A DNA stretch of 64,000 nucleotides from Dyadobacter endophyticus (GTDB lineage Bacteria; Bacteroidota; Bacteroidia; Cytophagales; Spirosomataceae), in the NCBI RefSeq assembly GCF_014641595.1, contig NZ_BMIA01000005.1, forward strand, positions 62,001 through 126,000, written 5' to 3'. The notes under the pieces were generated by a model. That model ran no database searches and was not told the origin of the DNA. It saw nothing but the letters and a program-made list of their open reading frames with translations. Shown piece after piece: positions 18,278 to 27,854 of the stretch. Numbering within the stretch: the first letter of the stretch is position 1; each line of letters begins with the position of its first letter. The position numbers and the translations under genes are program-made.

Positions 18278-20725
18278 ATGCGAAAAATCACTACCTATCT
18301 ACTGGCGCTGTCGTTAAGCACCACCTCGCTCCTCTCTTTTGCACAAAAAAGCATTTCCGGCCGCATTACAGATGCCGAAGACGGAAAACCTCTGCCCGGC
18401 GCGACGGTCAAAGCAGGCGAAATCCGCGGCACGAGCACGGATAAGGACGGGAATTTTATTCTGAAAAACATTTCAGACAATATCGACGCCCTCGACATTT
18501 CCTACATCGGTTACCAAACTTCGAAGATATCGCTTGGCGGCTCCGAAAAAGTCAATGTTAAACTGACGAAGAGCACTTACCAGGCCGATGAGGTCATTAT
18601 CAACGCCACCCGCGTGAATGATAAAACGGGTATGGCTTACACGAACGTAACCGCCGCCCAAATAGACAAGCAGAACATGGGGCAAGACCTTCCCGTGCTC
18701 CTCAACTTCTCTCCTTCCCTCGTGAGCACGAGCGACGCGGGCGGTGGTGTGGGCTACACGGGTATACGCATACGGGGCTCCGATGCGACCCGCATTAACG
18801 TGACAGTGAACGGCATTCCTTATAATGATGCGGAAAGCCAGGGTGTTTTCTGGGTCAATATGCCCGACTTTGCGTCGTCGGTGAGCAGCATCCAGATCCA
18901 ACGCGGCGTGGGGACCTCTACCAACGGCGCCGGTGCGTTCGGCGCTTCGGTGAATATCAATACCAATGCATTTCGCGAAACGCCTTATGCGGAGCTGAAT
19001 AACTCATACGGCTCTTTCAATACATTCAAAAACACATTGAAAGTCGGCTCCGGACTGATTAAGGACAAGTTTACATTCGACGCACGGCTATCGCGGGTTT
19101 CTTCGGACGGCTTCGTGGATCGTGCTTCTTCGGAATTACACTCATACTACCTTTCAGGCGGGTATTTCGGCAAGAAGAGTTTTGTCCGCGTGAATGTATT
19201 TTCGGGCAAAGAACGCACTTACCAGTCGTGGAACGGTGTACCGGAGGCTAAACTCCGCGGCGACCGCGAGGGCGTTCTGGCTTATATTGACAGAAATTAT
19301 TTAGGAGAAAAAGACGCACAAAACCTGCTCAATTCCGATAACCGGACTTATAATTCATATACTTACAAAAACGAAGTCGACAACTATCGCCAGGACCATT
19401 ACCAGATCGTTTCCTCCCACAACCTGAGTAATAAACTGACATTCAACCTCAACGCATTTCTCGTGCGCGGCCTGGGCTATTACGAACAATACCGCGCGGC
19501 AGACGATTACAGCAAATACAACCTGCCTAACGTGGTTATCGGCAAAGACACCCTCACCAGCACCGATATCATCCGCCGCCGCTGGCTGGATAATTACTTT
19601 TACGGAACCACATTTTCATTCGACTATAACAGTTTCAAAAAACTTACCGCTAGTTTTGGCGGCGGTTGGAACCAGTACGACGGCGACCATTACGGACAGA
19701 TCATCTGGGCGCGCAATGCGGGAAATATCGAAAACGAGCATCAATACTATTTCAGCACGGGCAAAAAGAAAGATTTTAACCTGTACGGAAAGCTTTACTA
19801 TGCTTTTACAGACAAGTTAACTGCATTTGCCGATCTGCAATACCGTCGCGTAAGCCATGCCATTCATGGAACCGACAATGACCTCGTTCAGCTCGCGTTC
19901 GATCAGTCGTATTCATTTTTTAATCCAAAGGCAGGTCTTACTTATCAATTGGCTGAGCAAAGTTCCGTTTACGCATCATACAGCATCGGAAACCGCGAAC
20001 CTAACCGTGATGATTTCACTTCCTCTACCGCCAATCTCTTCCCAAAAAGCGAGCGTTTGCAGAATGTCGAAGCCGGTTTCCGTACGCAGCAAGGCAAATG
20101 GGCGTTTTCAGCGAACTACTATCTGATGAGCTACAAAAACCAGCTTGTACTCACCGGCCAGATCAATGACGTAGGCGGTTCCGTACGCGTGAACGTGCCT
20201 AAAAGCTACCGCACCGGCATCGAGCTGGAAGGGGCGGTAGTTTTCAATAACCACCTGAAATGGAATGCAAATGTTACCTTCAGTCAGAATAAAATCAAAA
20301 ACTTTACGGAATACATTGTCGACTATGATAACGGCGGTTATCAAACAGTGAATCACGGCAAGTCGGATATTTCCTTCTCACCGAATGTGATCGCGGGAAG
20401 CCAGTTCACTTACACGCTGCGTAAAAACCTTGAGCTGGCCCTACTGACGAAGTATGTGGGTAAACAATATCTGGACAATACTTCAACCGAAACCCGCAGA
20501 CTCGACGCTTACCTGACCAACGATATCCGCCTTTCCTGGACCATCAAACCATCCTGGGCGAATGAAATTGCTTTCAACCTGCTCGTAAACAACGTGCTGA
20601 ATGAGAAGTACGAGTCGAACGGCTATACGTATGGTTATATCGCCGGCGGTGCACTGACGCAGGAGAATTTCTACTTTCCACAGGCAGGAAGGAATTTTTT
20701 AGTTGGGGTGAATTTTAAGTTTTGA
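18278..20725 (+). CDS. TonB-dependent outer-membrane receptor under TPP control (probable thiamine uptake)
   Basis: 815-residue receptor from the ATG at 18278 (MRKITTYLLALSLSTTSL, signal peptide ending at SFAQ). After the signal comes a carboxypeptidase-like beta-sandwich (SGRITDAEDGKPLPGATV), then the plug domain (GIRIRGSDATRINVTVNGIP) and a beta-barrel ending in aromatic FKF. It probably imports thiamine or its pyrimidine through the outer membrane using TonB energy. The TPP riboswitch directly upstream is the main evidence for the substrate. No inner-membrane thiamine transporter or biosynthesis gene is adjacent; hemE follows. Confidence 0.9.
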   Translation: MRKITTYLLALSLSTTSLLSFAQKSISGRITDAEDGKPLPGATVKAGEIRGTSTDKDGNFILKNISDNIDALDISYIGYQTSKISLGGSEKVNVKLTKSTYQADEVIINATRVNDKTGMAYTNVTAAQIDKQNMGQDLPVLLNFSPSLVSTSDAGGGVGYTGIRIRGSDATRINVTVNGIPYNDAESQGVFWVNMPDFASSVSSIQIQRGVGTSTNGAGAFGASVNINTNAFRETPYAELNNSYGSFNTFKNTLKVGSGLIKDKFTFDARLSRVSSDGFVDRASSELHSYYLSGGYFGKKSFVRVNVFSGKERTYQSWNGVPEAKLRGDREGVLAYIDRNYLGEKDAQNLLNSDNRTYNSYTYKNEVDNYRQDHYQIVSSHNLSNKLTFNLNAFLVRGLGYYEQYRAADDYSKYNLPNVVIGKDTLTSTDIIRRRWLDNYFYGTTFSFDYNSFKKLTASFGGGWNQYDGDHYGQIIWARNAGNIENEHQYYFSTGKKKDFNLYGKLYYAFTDKLTAFADLQYRRVSHAIHGTDNDLVQLAFDQSYSFFNPKAGLTYQLAEQSSVYASYSIGNREPNRDDFTSSTANLFPKSERLQNVEAGFRTQQGKWAFSANYYLMSYKNQLVLTGQINDVGGSVRVNVPKSYRTGIELEGAVVFNNHLKWNANVTFSQNKIKNFTEYIVDYDNGGYQTVNHGKSDISFSPNVIAGSQFTYTLRKNLELALLTKYVGKQYLDNTSTETRRLDAYLTNDIRLSWTIKPSWANEIAFNLLVNNVLNEKYESNGYTYGYIAGGALTQENFYFPQAGRNFLVGVNFKF

Positions 20726-20748
20726 TAACCACTTTCTCCCTACCTTTG
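20722..20748 (+). promoter_or_regulatory. Promoter directly abutting hemE
   Basis: TACCTTTG at 20741-20748 matches TAnnTTTG perfectly, with TTG 16 bp upstream. The hemE ATG begins only 4 bp after the element, so the transcript should start at or next to the start codon. Confidence 0.55.
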
Positions 20749-20752
20749 CCGC

Positions 20753-21781
20753 ATGAATCTGAAAAATGACCTTTTGCTTCGGGCGGCGCGGGGGGAGAAG
20801 ACCGAACGCACGCCTGTTTGGATGATGCGCCAGGCCGGACGCATCCTTGCAGAATACAGGGCCGTTCGCGAGAAGGCCGGGAGCTTTATCAATTTGGCCA
20901 CTACACCTGAAATGGCAGCAGAAGTGACCCTGCAACCTGTCGACTTGTTGGGCGTGGATGCTGCCATTATATTTTCCGACATTCTGGTGATTCCCGAGGC
21001 AATGGGATTGCCCTACGAAATGGTGGAGCAGCGCGGGCCGGTTTTTCCAAGCACGGTCCATACGCTGGAAGACCTTCAAAAATTGCACATCGCCGAGCCG
21101 GAAACGGATTTAAAATATGTGCTGGACGCCATTAAAATAACAAAACAAGGCCTTGCAGGCCGCGTGCCGCTGATCGGTTTCACGGGCGCGCCGTTCACCA
21201 TCTTCTGTTACATGACGGAAGGCAAAGGCTCCAAAACTTTCTCGGTTGCCAAAAAGCATTTATACGCCGATCCTGAATTTTCACATACATTATTACAACA
21301 AATCACCGACAGCACGATCGCTTACCTGAAAGCGCAGATCGCTGCCGGCGCCGATATTGTACAACTTTTCGACTCCTGGGCAGGCATTCTGTCGCCGGAG
21401 CAATACCGCGTTTTTTCCCTGCCCTATATCAAACAGATCTGCGACGCCATTACCGAGGTGCCTTTAACTGTTTTTGCAAAAGGCGCATTCTTCGCCAGAA
21501 AAGAGATCGGGGAGCTGAATTGCTCAGTGGTGGGTCTCGACTGGAATATGGACATCGCCGAATCGCGCGAGCTGATTCCAAATAAGACATTGCAGGGTAA
21601 TCTTGACCCTTGTGTGCTGTATTCTTCCTACGACCAGATCCGAGCGGAGGTGAAGAAAATGGTAGGCCAGTTTGGTACGCAGCGTTACATTGCCAACCTC
21701 GGCCACGGCGTATACCCCGACACCGACCCCGACAAGGTGAGATGTTTCATCGAGGCTGTAAAAGAGTATTCTTCTCTCTAA
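20753..21781 (+). CDS. hemE: Uroporphyrinogen decarboxylase
   Basis: 342-residue cytoplasmic enzyme of heme synthesis, converting uroporphyrinogen III to coproporphyrinogen III. Signatures are TPVWMMRQAGR near residue 22, the FSDILVIPEAMGL region with the catalytic Asp, and GFTGAPFTIFCYM. Full length. The next gene, gmhB, starts 2 bp after the stop, so they are co-transcribed although functionally unrelated. Confidence 0.95.
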   Translation: MNLKNDLLLRAARGEKTERTPVWMMRQAGRILAEYRAVREKAGSFINLATTPEMAAEVTLQPVDLLGVDAAIIFSDILVIPEAMGLPYEMVEQRGPVFPSTVHTLEDLQKLHIAEPETDLKYVLDAIKITKQGLAGRVPLIGFTGAPFTIFCYMTEGKGSKTFSVAKKHLYADPEFSHTLLQQITDSTIAYLKAQIAAGADIVQLFDSWAGILSPEQYRVFSLPYIKQICDAITEVPLTVFAKGAFFARKEIGELNCSVVGLDWNMDIAESRELIPNKTLQGNLDPCVLYSSYDQIRAEVKKMVGQFGTQRYIANLGHGVYPDTDPDKVRCFIEAVKEYSSL

Positions 21782-21783
21782 AT

Positions 21784-22308
21784 ATGGCTGCTCATCTGAA
21801 CAAATGCGTATTCCTCGATCGTGACGGAGTACTGAACGAGGATTGCCCGGATTATCTCTATAAGCTGGAAGAACTGGTGATTCCCCATGGGGTGACGGAA
21901 GCATTGCAAATGCTGAAAGAAACGGGTTATCTGCTGATCGTCATTACCAACCAGGCAGGCATTGCAAAAGGCCTTTACACGGCCGATGATGTGTATGCTA
22001 TTCATGAAGCAATGCAACGCGCGTCGCATAATGCGCTGGACGATCTGTATTTCGCTCCATTTCACCCCTCCTACTCCGGCAACTCGTTGTCACGGAAGCC
22101 AGGTTCGTTGCTGATCGAGAAGGCTATGGCCAAATACAATATCGATCCGGGCCAATCGTGGATGATAGGCGACAGGGACAGGGATATGGAGGCAGGAAAG
22201 AATGTGGGTTTGAAAACGATACATATTATCCCGCATGCAGAAGAGTCGACGGGAGATTATGCCGCTGTGAATTTGCTGGAAGCAGCTAAGCTGATATTGA
22301 AACGGTAA
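21784..22308 (+). CDS. gmhB: D-glycero-D-manno-heptose 1,7-bisphosphate 7-phosphatase-like HAD hydrolase
   Basis: 174 residues from the ATG at 21784. HAD-IIIA phosphatase with motif I FLDRDGVLNED, motif II ITNQAGIAKG and motif IV MIGDRDRDMEAG. It belongs to the GmhB/HisB-N group, dephosphorylating heptose bisphosphate for LPS core precursors; a histidinol-phosphatase role is the alternative. A longer frame from 21610 lies inside hemE and is not believed. The loop with zinc-binding Cys residues usual in GmhB (CxH...CxC) is not evident, so substrate assignment is moderate. Confidence 0.8.
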   Translation: MAAHLNKCVFLDRDGVLNEDCPDYLYKLEELVIPHGVTEALQMLKETGYLLIVITNQAGIAKGLYTADDVYAIHEAMQRASHNALDDLYFAPFHPSYSGNSLSRKPGSLLIEKAMAKYNIDPGQSWMIGDRDRDMEAGKNVGLKTIHIIPHAEESTGDYAAVNLLEAAKLILKR

Positions 22309-22311
22309 CGC

Positions 22312-22440
22312 TTAGGCTTTTACTACCGGCGCTGGCTGGGTTTTCTGTACTGATCCGTATGCAGGGCAGGCGTGTTTGGTGCAAGATGATGCAACCGCCA
22401 ATGTTCCGCAAACAGCCAGAAGAAGTAAGATCTTTTTCAT
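22312..22440 (-). CDS. 42-residue small lipoprotein
   Basis: Short gene reading MKKILLLLAVCGTLAV at its start, with a lipobox-like ASSC (Cys20) and a mature tail containing CPAYG and ending in PAPVVKA. Signal, lipobox and a TATTTTTG element (minus strand, 22470-22477) 30 bp upstream support it as real. It converges on gmhB with a 3-bp gap. Function is unknown; similar tiny CPAYG lipoproteins seem common in Cytophagales. Confidence 0.75.
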   Translation of the reverse strand: MKKILLLLAVCGTLAVASSCTKHACPAYGSVQKTQPAPVVKA

Positions 22441-22484
22441 TTTCCAGTTCGTATAAGATTTTGTCACTACAAAAATATAAAATT

Positions 22485-22540
22485 AAGTTCTTTGAATGAG
22501 CGTTTTAGCTTGACTAATAACGAACTCACTCAAAGAACTT
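22485..22540 (-). terminator. Terminator of speA
   Basis: 16-bp inverted repeat (AAGTTCTTTGAGTGAG with CTCATTCAAAGAACTT on the minus strand) with a 24-nt loop, followed by AATTTTATATTTTT. One position pairs as G-U only in the minus-strand RNA and would be an A-C mismatch in the plus strand, which assigns it to speA. Confidence 0.75.
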
Positions 22541-22551
22541 TATATACGGTA

Positions 22552-24045
22552 TCAGATTTTTGTTTCTGCCAACTCCTCTTGCGGCTTCACACGGGACTTT
22601 TCAGCAACTGGTTTTTCAACAACCTGCTTTCCATCCTGCGCTCCGAAAGGCTCCTCTTTGAAACCCAGGATCCGCAACATCGAATCGCTGTTCTGCTCGT
22701 CGGCAAAAACGCGTGTAGTAATGCGGCCTTCTTCGTCGCGGTCTACGAGTACGTGCTTCGGCGCCGGGATCAGGCAGTGCTGAATGCCGCCATAGCCTCC
22801 CAGCGACTCCTGGTACGCACCAGTATGGAAGAACCCAATGTATTGTGGTTCGTTATCCTCGAAAATCGGCATGTACAAATCTGCGCTGTGCATTTCGCTG
22901 TTATAGAAATCCTGCGAGTCGCACGTTAATCCGCCGAGATTGACCTTTTGATAAGGGTTATCCCAGTTATTGATAGGCAGCATAATGTATTTCTGGTTCA
23001 TACCCCATGAATCGGGAAGCTGGGTAATGAACGATCCGTTGATCATGTACCAGAGCTCCTTATCGTTTTGAAGCTTTTTATCGATGATTTCATAAATCAC
23101 CGCGCCGCTCTCGCCGACGGTATAGCTCCCGAACTCGGTGAAAATGTGCGGAACCGGTACATTGTTCTTGTTGCAGATCCACTGAATGTTCTCGATGATC
23201 TCATCGATCATCTGCTGGTAATCGTAGCCGGCTTGCAATGAAGTCTGGATCGGAAGGCCTCCGCCGATGTCGATCGAATCGAGGTCGGGGCAGAGTTTCT
23301 TCATTTCGCAGTACTTGAACATGAAGCGGGTCAATTCACTCCAATAATAGGCGCTGTCCTTGATACCGGTATTAATGAAGAAGTGCAGCATTTTGAGCTT
23401 GAAACGAGGATTCGTCTCGATCTTCTCTTTGTAAAGCTGCTGTACATCATTATAGCGGATACCCAAACGCGAGGTATAGAATGCAAAATTCGGTTCCTCG
23501 TCCGTCGCGATGCGCATTCCAAACTGCACCGTGTCGGCGGTCACCTGCTGCTCGTACGATTCGATTTCTTTGAGGTTATCCAGGATAGGGACCACGTTAA
23601 ACCCTTCGTTAATGAGCTCGCTCAGGTATTGCGTGTACCGCGGCAGCTTGTAGCCGTTCGCGAGAATGTACGTGCTCTTGTTGACCTTGCCCCGGCGGTA
23701 AAGCTCCCGGATAATTGGGATATCGAACGCGGAAGACGTTTCGATATGGATATTATGCTTCAGAGCTTCTTCCAGTACGAAACTGAAATGCGACGATTTC
23801 GTGCAGTAGCAATAGGTATAGGTGCCTTTATAGTTATGTCTTTTGAAGGCATTCCGGAAAAACATATTGGCATTCTCAATGTGTTCTCCGATCTTGGGCA
23901 GATAATTGATCTTTAACGGCGTACCATGTTCCTTGATGATATCCATCAGAGGTACATTGTTGAACAGCAATTGATTATTATCGACGTTGAACTCCATGGT
24001 CGGAAACTCGAACGTCTGCTGAATCAGGTCAATGTAGCTTTTCAT
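22552..24045 (-). CDS. speA: Biosynthetic arginine decarboxylase
   Basis: 497 residues from the ATG at 24045 (MKSYIDLIQQTFEFP). PLP enzyme of the alanine-racemase fold with the Bacteroidota arginine decarboxylase pattern: YCTKSSHFSFV (PLP lysine) near residue 78, HFFINTGIKDSAYYW, DIGGGLPIQTS and EFGSYTVGESG. It makes agmatine for polyamine synthesis and is shorter than the 630-660-residue SpeA of enterics. The frame extends upstream to 24144 without conserved residues. Transcribed divergently from the efflux-operon regulator. Confidence 0.9.
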   Translation of the reverse strand: MKSYIDLIQQTFEFPTMEFNVDNNQLLFNNVPLMDIIKEHGTPLKINYLPKIGEHIENANMFFRNAFKRHNYKGTYTYCYCTKSSHFSFVLEEALKHNIHIETSSAFDIPIIRELYRRGKVNKSTYILANGYKLPRYTQYLSELINEGFNVVPILDNLKEIESYEQQVTADTVQFGMRIATDEEPNFAFYTSRLGIRYNDVQQLYKEKIETNPRFKLKMLHFFINTGIKDSAYYWSELTRFMFKYCEMKKLCPDLDSIDIGGGLPIQTSLQAGYDYQQMIDEIIENIQWICNKNNVPVPHIFTEFGSYTVGESGAVIYEIIDKKLQNDKELWYMINGSFITQLPDSWGMNQKYIMLPINNWDNPYQKVNLGGLTCDSQDFYNSEMHSADLYMPIFEDNEPQYIGFFHTGAYQESLGGYGGIQHCLIPAPKHVLVDRDEEGRITTRVFADEQNSDSMLRILGFKEEPFGAQDGKQVVEKPVAEKSRVKPQEELAETKI

Positions 24046-24531
24046 TGATTTGTTTGTCGCGATGGCAATTAGTGAATTGGGTGTTAAAAAATAGGAACGA
24101 AAAAGGCCCGAAAATTGGGCAGAATATGTGTCATTTCCAAACACGGATCACTGTCAAATCATTCCCTTTCGAAAGCAATTTATCGCTCTATTTGCCAAGT
24201 TCATACCCGAAAATCGCCGCTTAATAATTTTTTAATTGACCAACCGGCGACGAGATGCCTATTTTCAGGCCATAAAACCGGAAAACGGGTGAGAACATCC
24301 GGCTTCTCGACTCATTCCCAGCGTTTTGTATCGACCTATTTATTCTCAATATAATCCTATTCAAGATTTATACATTTCTCAACAGCTAAAAACCATTCCT
24401 ATGATTCTTCTCCAATCGGCAGTGCTCATCAAGCGTCCGAAATACGACCAAAGCTGCTAGTTATCAGCGTACAAGGGCTTTTTGCAGTCCATTTTGTGCC
24501 TACTTTGCCAATAACAGACTACTAATGCGTC
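24046..24531. other. Intergenic region between speA and the efflux operon
   Basis: About 490 bp with no convincing gene. It must hold the speA promoter and the promoter of the tetR/tolC operon, but no clean TTG-N20-TAnnTTTG pair was found. Confidence 0.5.
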
Positions 24532-24559
24532 GAAAACTTTAAACATTTTTAAAGTTTTC
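24532..24559. promoter_or_regulatory. Candidate TetR operator: perfect 11-bp inverted repeat
   Basis: GAAAACTTTAA, a 6-bp spacer (ACATTT), and TTAAAGTTTTC form a perfect palindrome 38 bp upstream of the tetR start. This is the size and position of a TetR-family operator controlling its own efflux operon. Confidence 0.6.
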
Positions 24560-24596
24560 TTGGTTTTTGTCATTCGAAAATTTCAAATTTGTCGCT

Positions 24597-25238
24597 GTGA
24601 AAGAGCGAATTATCAAATCGGCACTGAACCTTTTTTGGCGCTACGGCATACGAAGCGTCACAATGGACGACATTGCCCGTGACCTGGGGATTTCGAAGCG
24701 TACCATTTACCAGCATTATTCCGACAAGGAGGCCATTCTCGCCCTCGTGATCCAGGAGGAGATACGGACCCAGAAATGCGAAATGGAGAAGCTCGAAGAG
24801 CTCGCCGAAAATCCGATCGAGGAAGCGATGTATGCCACCGTACAAATGCAGGAAACGCTCGCGGACATGAACCCAACGCTTTTGTATGATTTAAAAAAGT
24901 ACTACCCCAATGCCTGGGAACTTTTTCAGAACTACAAACACGAGTACATTATCCGGAACCTCCGCGACAACCTGGTAAAAGGTATCGAAATGGGCCTTTA
25001 TCGCCCCGATATCGATGTGGATGTGCTTTCGCTCCTGCGCGTGGAACAGATCGTGCTTGCATTTGACCCGACCATTTATCCAGCCAAGAGATTCAACATG
25101 ATGCATGTGCAAACTCAGTTTCTCATGCATTTTTTAAGGGGGATACTTTCGGAAAAAGGCTTTGAATACTACAACACCATAAAAGATAAACCAGCAACTG
25201 AACTCAATATCCATGAAAAATGCCAGAACAATACGTAG
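24597..25238 (+). CDS. TetR-family regulator of the RND efflux operon
   Basis: About 214 residues from the GTG at 24597 (VKERIIKSALNLFWRYG). The HTH domain carries SVTMDDIARDLGISKRTIYQHYSDKEAIL (first 50 residues; SVTMDDIARDLGIS and TIYQHYSDKEAI are diagnostic). The frame is open up to a TTG at 24567. It overlaps the tolC start by 26 bp and so is translationally linked to the pump. It is presumably a drug- or envelope-stress-responsive repressor acting on the palindrome upstream. Confidence 0.87.
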   Translation: MKERIIKSALNLFWRYGIRSVTMDDIARDLGISKRTIYQHYSDKEAILALVIQEEIRTQKCEMEKLEELAENPIEEAMYATVQMQETLADMNPTLLYDLKKYYPNAWELFQNYKHEYIIRNLRDNLVKGIEMGLYRPDIDVDVLSLLRVEQIVLAFDPTIYPAKRFNMMHVQTQFLMHFLRGILSEKGFEYYNTIKDKPATELNIHEKCQNNT

Positions 25239-26574
25239 CACTTTGATGCTGCTCGCGGCACTGATCAATTTTGTCCCATTGTATGCACAAACCGGCTATT
25301 CGCTTAAAGAAGCCGTTGATTACGCGATCAAGCATAATTTAAATGTCAAGAATGCGCAACTCGACGGGATTTCAGCCGAAGCGCGTATTGGAGAGATCCG
25401 CGCGGCAGGTCTGCCGCAGGTAAATGCAAACTTTTCTTATACCGACAACCTGATCATCCAGCGCTTCTTCCTTCCTGCCAACTTCGCTGATCCGAACGCG
25501 CCTGCGGACGCACCGCCGGTAGCATTGAAGTTCGGGGTGAAATACCAGGGCTCCGCTTCCGCAACGCTTAATCAGCTCATTTTCAATGGCTCTTATTTTA
25601 TTGGATTGAAAGCTGCCGCCACTTATCGGGAGCTTGCGCAAAAGGGCGTTACCCAATCGAAAGTTACGGTTGCCGAAGCTGTGACCAAAGCTTACTATTC
25701 GGCACAGGTTGCTGAGCAACGCGCCAAGTTACTCGATCTTAACATTGCACGTGTGGATTCATCCATGCGCGAAACAAAAGCGATGAACGCCAGCGGGTTT
25801 GTAGAGCTGCTGGACGTCAACCGCCTTGAAGTGCAGATCAATAACCTGCAAACCGAGCGGCAGAAAGTCCAGAACCTGATCGAATTGAGTTATGCCTTAT
25901 TGAAATACCAAATGGGCATGCCTGCTAACGATCCTATCCAACTGACTGACGATATCAATGCCTTGGATGTTGAGGCACTGCGAGCCAGCACAGCCGATGC
26001 GCTGCCTAATTATGAAAACAGGATTGAGTTTTCATTGCTCAACACGCAGGAAAAACTGGCAGGACTCGATCTGCGGAATGTCCGGGCCGGATATTTGCCT
26101 ACGCTCAATGCCTCCGTCGGCTATGGCCACAATAACGGTCGAGACAGTTTCAATGACCTTTTCGGCTCAAAATGGTTCAACAACTCGGTTCTAACCATAA
26201 CGCTGAACGTTCCTATTTTCGATGGTTTTTCGAAACACTACCAGATCAGCCAGAAAAAGATCGCGATCGACAAGGTTAAGAACAATCAGACTTTGCTGAA
26301 ACAATCAATCGACCTCGAAAACAACCAGGCGAGCATTAATATTAAGAATGCATTTGCCACACTGGAAACCCAGAAACGGAACCTGACGCTCGCCGAAGAA
26401 ATCGTGCGCGTCACGAAGATCAAATATAAAGAAGGCGTAGGATCGAACATCGAAGTGGTCAACGCCGAATCTTCTTTAAAGGAAGCGCAGACGAACTACT
26501 TCACCGCATTGTACGACCTGATGATCGCCAAAGTTGATCTCAGCAAGGCCAAAGGCGAGCTTTATGCCGAATAA
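25213..26574 (+). CDS. TolC-family outer-membrane efflux protein
   Basis: 453 residues with a signal peptide (about 1-26, ending LYAQ) and two repeated outer-membrane efflux (OEP) domains of coiled coil and barrel strands, for example GYSLKEAVDYAIKHNLNVKNA and, in the second repeat, YKEGVGSNIEVVNAESSL (given in part). It forms the outer-membrane tunnel of the tripartite pump encoded by the next two genes. Confidence 0.9.
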   Translation: MKNARTIRSTLMLLAALINFVPLYAQTGYSLKEAVDYAIKHNLNVKNAQLDGISAEARIGEIRAAGLPQVNANFSYTDNLIIQRFFLPANFADPNAPADAPPVALKFGVKYQGSASATLNQLIFNGSYFIGLKAAATYRELAQKGVTQSKVTVAEAVTKAYYSAQVAEQRAKLLDLNIARVDSSMRETKAMNASGFVELLDVNRLEVQINNLQTERQKVQNLIELSYALLKYQMGMPANDPIQLTDDINALDVEALRASTADALPNYENRIEFSLLNTQEKLAGLDLRNVRAGYLPTLNASVGYGHNNGRDSFNDLFGSKWFNNSVLTITLNVPIFDGFSKHYQISQKKIAIDKVKNNQTLLKQSIDLENNQASINIKNAFATLETQKRNLTLAEEIVRVTKIKYKEGVGSNIEVVNAESSLKEAQTNYFTALYDLMIAKVDLSKAKGELYAE

Positions 26575-26620
26575 TACCATTAACACTTAACAAAATTCGA
26601 AACAGCTACTTACCAATACC

Positions 26621-27751
26621 ATGAAACGCAATATTCTGATTATAACCGCTATTGCCACCATTCTGGCTTCCTGCTCAGCCAAGAAAGAAGGTTTGGAAGG
26701 CAAAAAAGAAGAGCTCGCCGCGCTGAAAACTCAGCAGGTTGAGAACGAAAAGAAGATCAAGGCACTCGAAATCGAAATTGGTAAGCTCTCGCCGAACAAA
26801 GTCACGGAAGCGAAAGTGAAGCCGGTATCCATCGACACGCTGAATGCGGAGACTTTCAAGCATTACGTGGAGTTGCAAGGCACGGTTGATGCTAAAAACA
26901 ACGTGCTCGTTACCCCTAAAACCGGCGGTGCCGTCGTGGCCATGTACGTGCGGGAAGGCGACGCCGTGAAGGCAGGAACCGTGATCGGCAAGATTGACAA
27001 TAGCATCCTGACCGAATCCGTAGAAGAACTAAAAACCTCGCTGAGCCTCGCTAACACGCTTTTTGAAAAGCAGAAAAACCTTTGGGACCAGAAGATAGGC
27101 ACAGAGCTGCAATATCTTCAAGCCAAAAACAATAAAGAGGGCCTCGAAAGAAAACTGGCGACATTGAATACGCAGATTGCCCAAACGAACATCGTATCGC
27201 CGATGTCCGGTGTGGTGGATCTGGTCAATATCAAAGTAGGTGAAATGGCTTCCCCGGGCGTAGGTGTAGTGCGGGTGGTAAACCTGAGCAACCTCAAAGT
27301 CTCTGCGAAAGTGTCCGACGTTTATGCGGCCAGCGTGAAAAAAGGCGACGAAGTAATCGTCAAGTTTCCTGATTTGAAAAAGGAATACAAAGCCAGAATA
27401 ACGTTCGTGAGCACTGCGGTCGATCCGCTGTCGAGAACATTTACGATCGAGGCCAGCCTGCCTTCCGACCGCGATATCAAGCCTAATATGATGGCGCAGG
27501 TGCAGATCAACGACGCGACCAGCAAAAATGCACTGGCTATCGACCAAAATTATGTTCAGAGCACGGAAAAGGGAAATGTGGTGTATGTAGCCGTGACAGA
27601 AGGCAACAAAAAGGTAGCCAAAGCGAAAGAAGTGAAGACGGGACTGAGCTACAATGGCAAAGTCGAGATTCTTTCGGGCCTATCAGCAGGAGACGCACTG
27701 ATCACACTGGGCTACCAGGAAGTATCGGATGGTCAGCCGATTAGCTACTAA
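26621..27751 (+). CDS. RND efflux periplasmic adaptor (membrane fusion protein), lipoprotein
   Basis: 376 residues with a lipobox (ATILASC, Cys18), a coiled coil directly after the anchor (residues 20-50), a lipoyl/barrel-sandwich core (GGAVVAMYVREGDAVKAGTVIG) and the beta-barrel domain (VSAKVSDVYAASVKKGDEV). It bridges the inner-membrane pump and TolC. The order tetR-tolC-MFP-RND is usual for Bacteroidota efflux operons. Confidence 0.9.
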   Translation: MKRNILIITAIATILASCSAKKEGLEGKKEELAALKTQQVENEKKIKALEIEIGKLSPNKVTEAKVKPVSIDTLNAETFKHYVELQGTVDAKNNVLVTPKTGGAVVAMYVREGDAVKAGTVIGKIDNSILTESVEELKTSLSLANTLFEKQKNLWDQKIGTELQYLQAKNNKEGLERKLATLNTQIAQTNIVSPMSGVVDLVNIKVGEMASPGVGVVRVVNLSNLKVSAKVSDVYAASVKKGDEVIVKFPDLKKEYKARITFVSTAVDPLSRTFTIEASLPSDRDIKPNMMAQVQINDATSKNALAIDQNYVQSTEKGNVVYVAVTEGNKKVAKAKEVKTGLSYNGKVEILSGLSAGDALITLGYQEVSDGQPISY

Positions 27752-27854
27752 ATATGAAGAATGACGACCGTCAAAGGTCATTTGTAGTCAGGAGTTGTCA
27801 GGAATACGCGACTCTTTTCCGTCCCGGCGGAATCATTCATCGCAGCGGCGCCCG

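Noticed and set aside
21610..21783. N-terminal extension of the gmhB-like frame
   Set aside because: Lies wholly inside hemE in another frame; the ATG at 21784 gives the standard HAD start.
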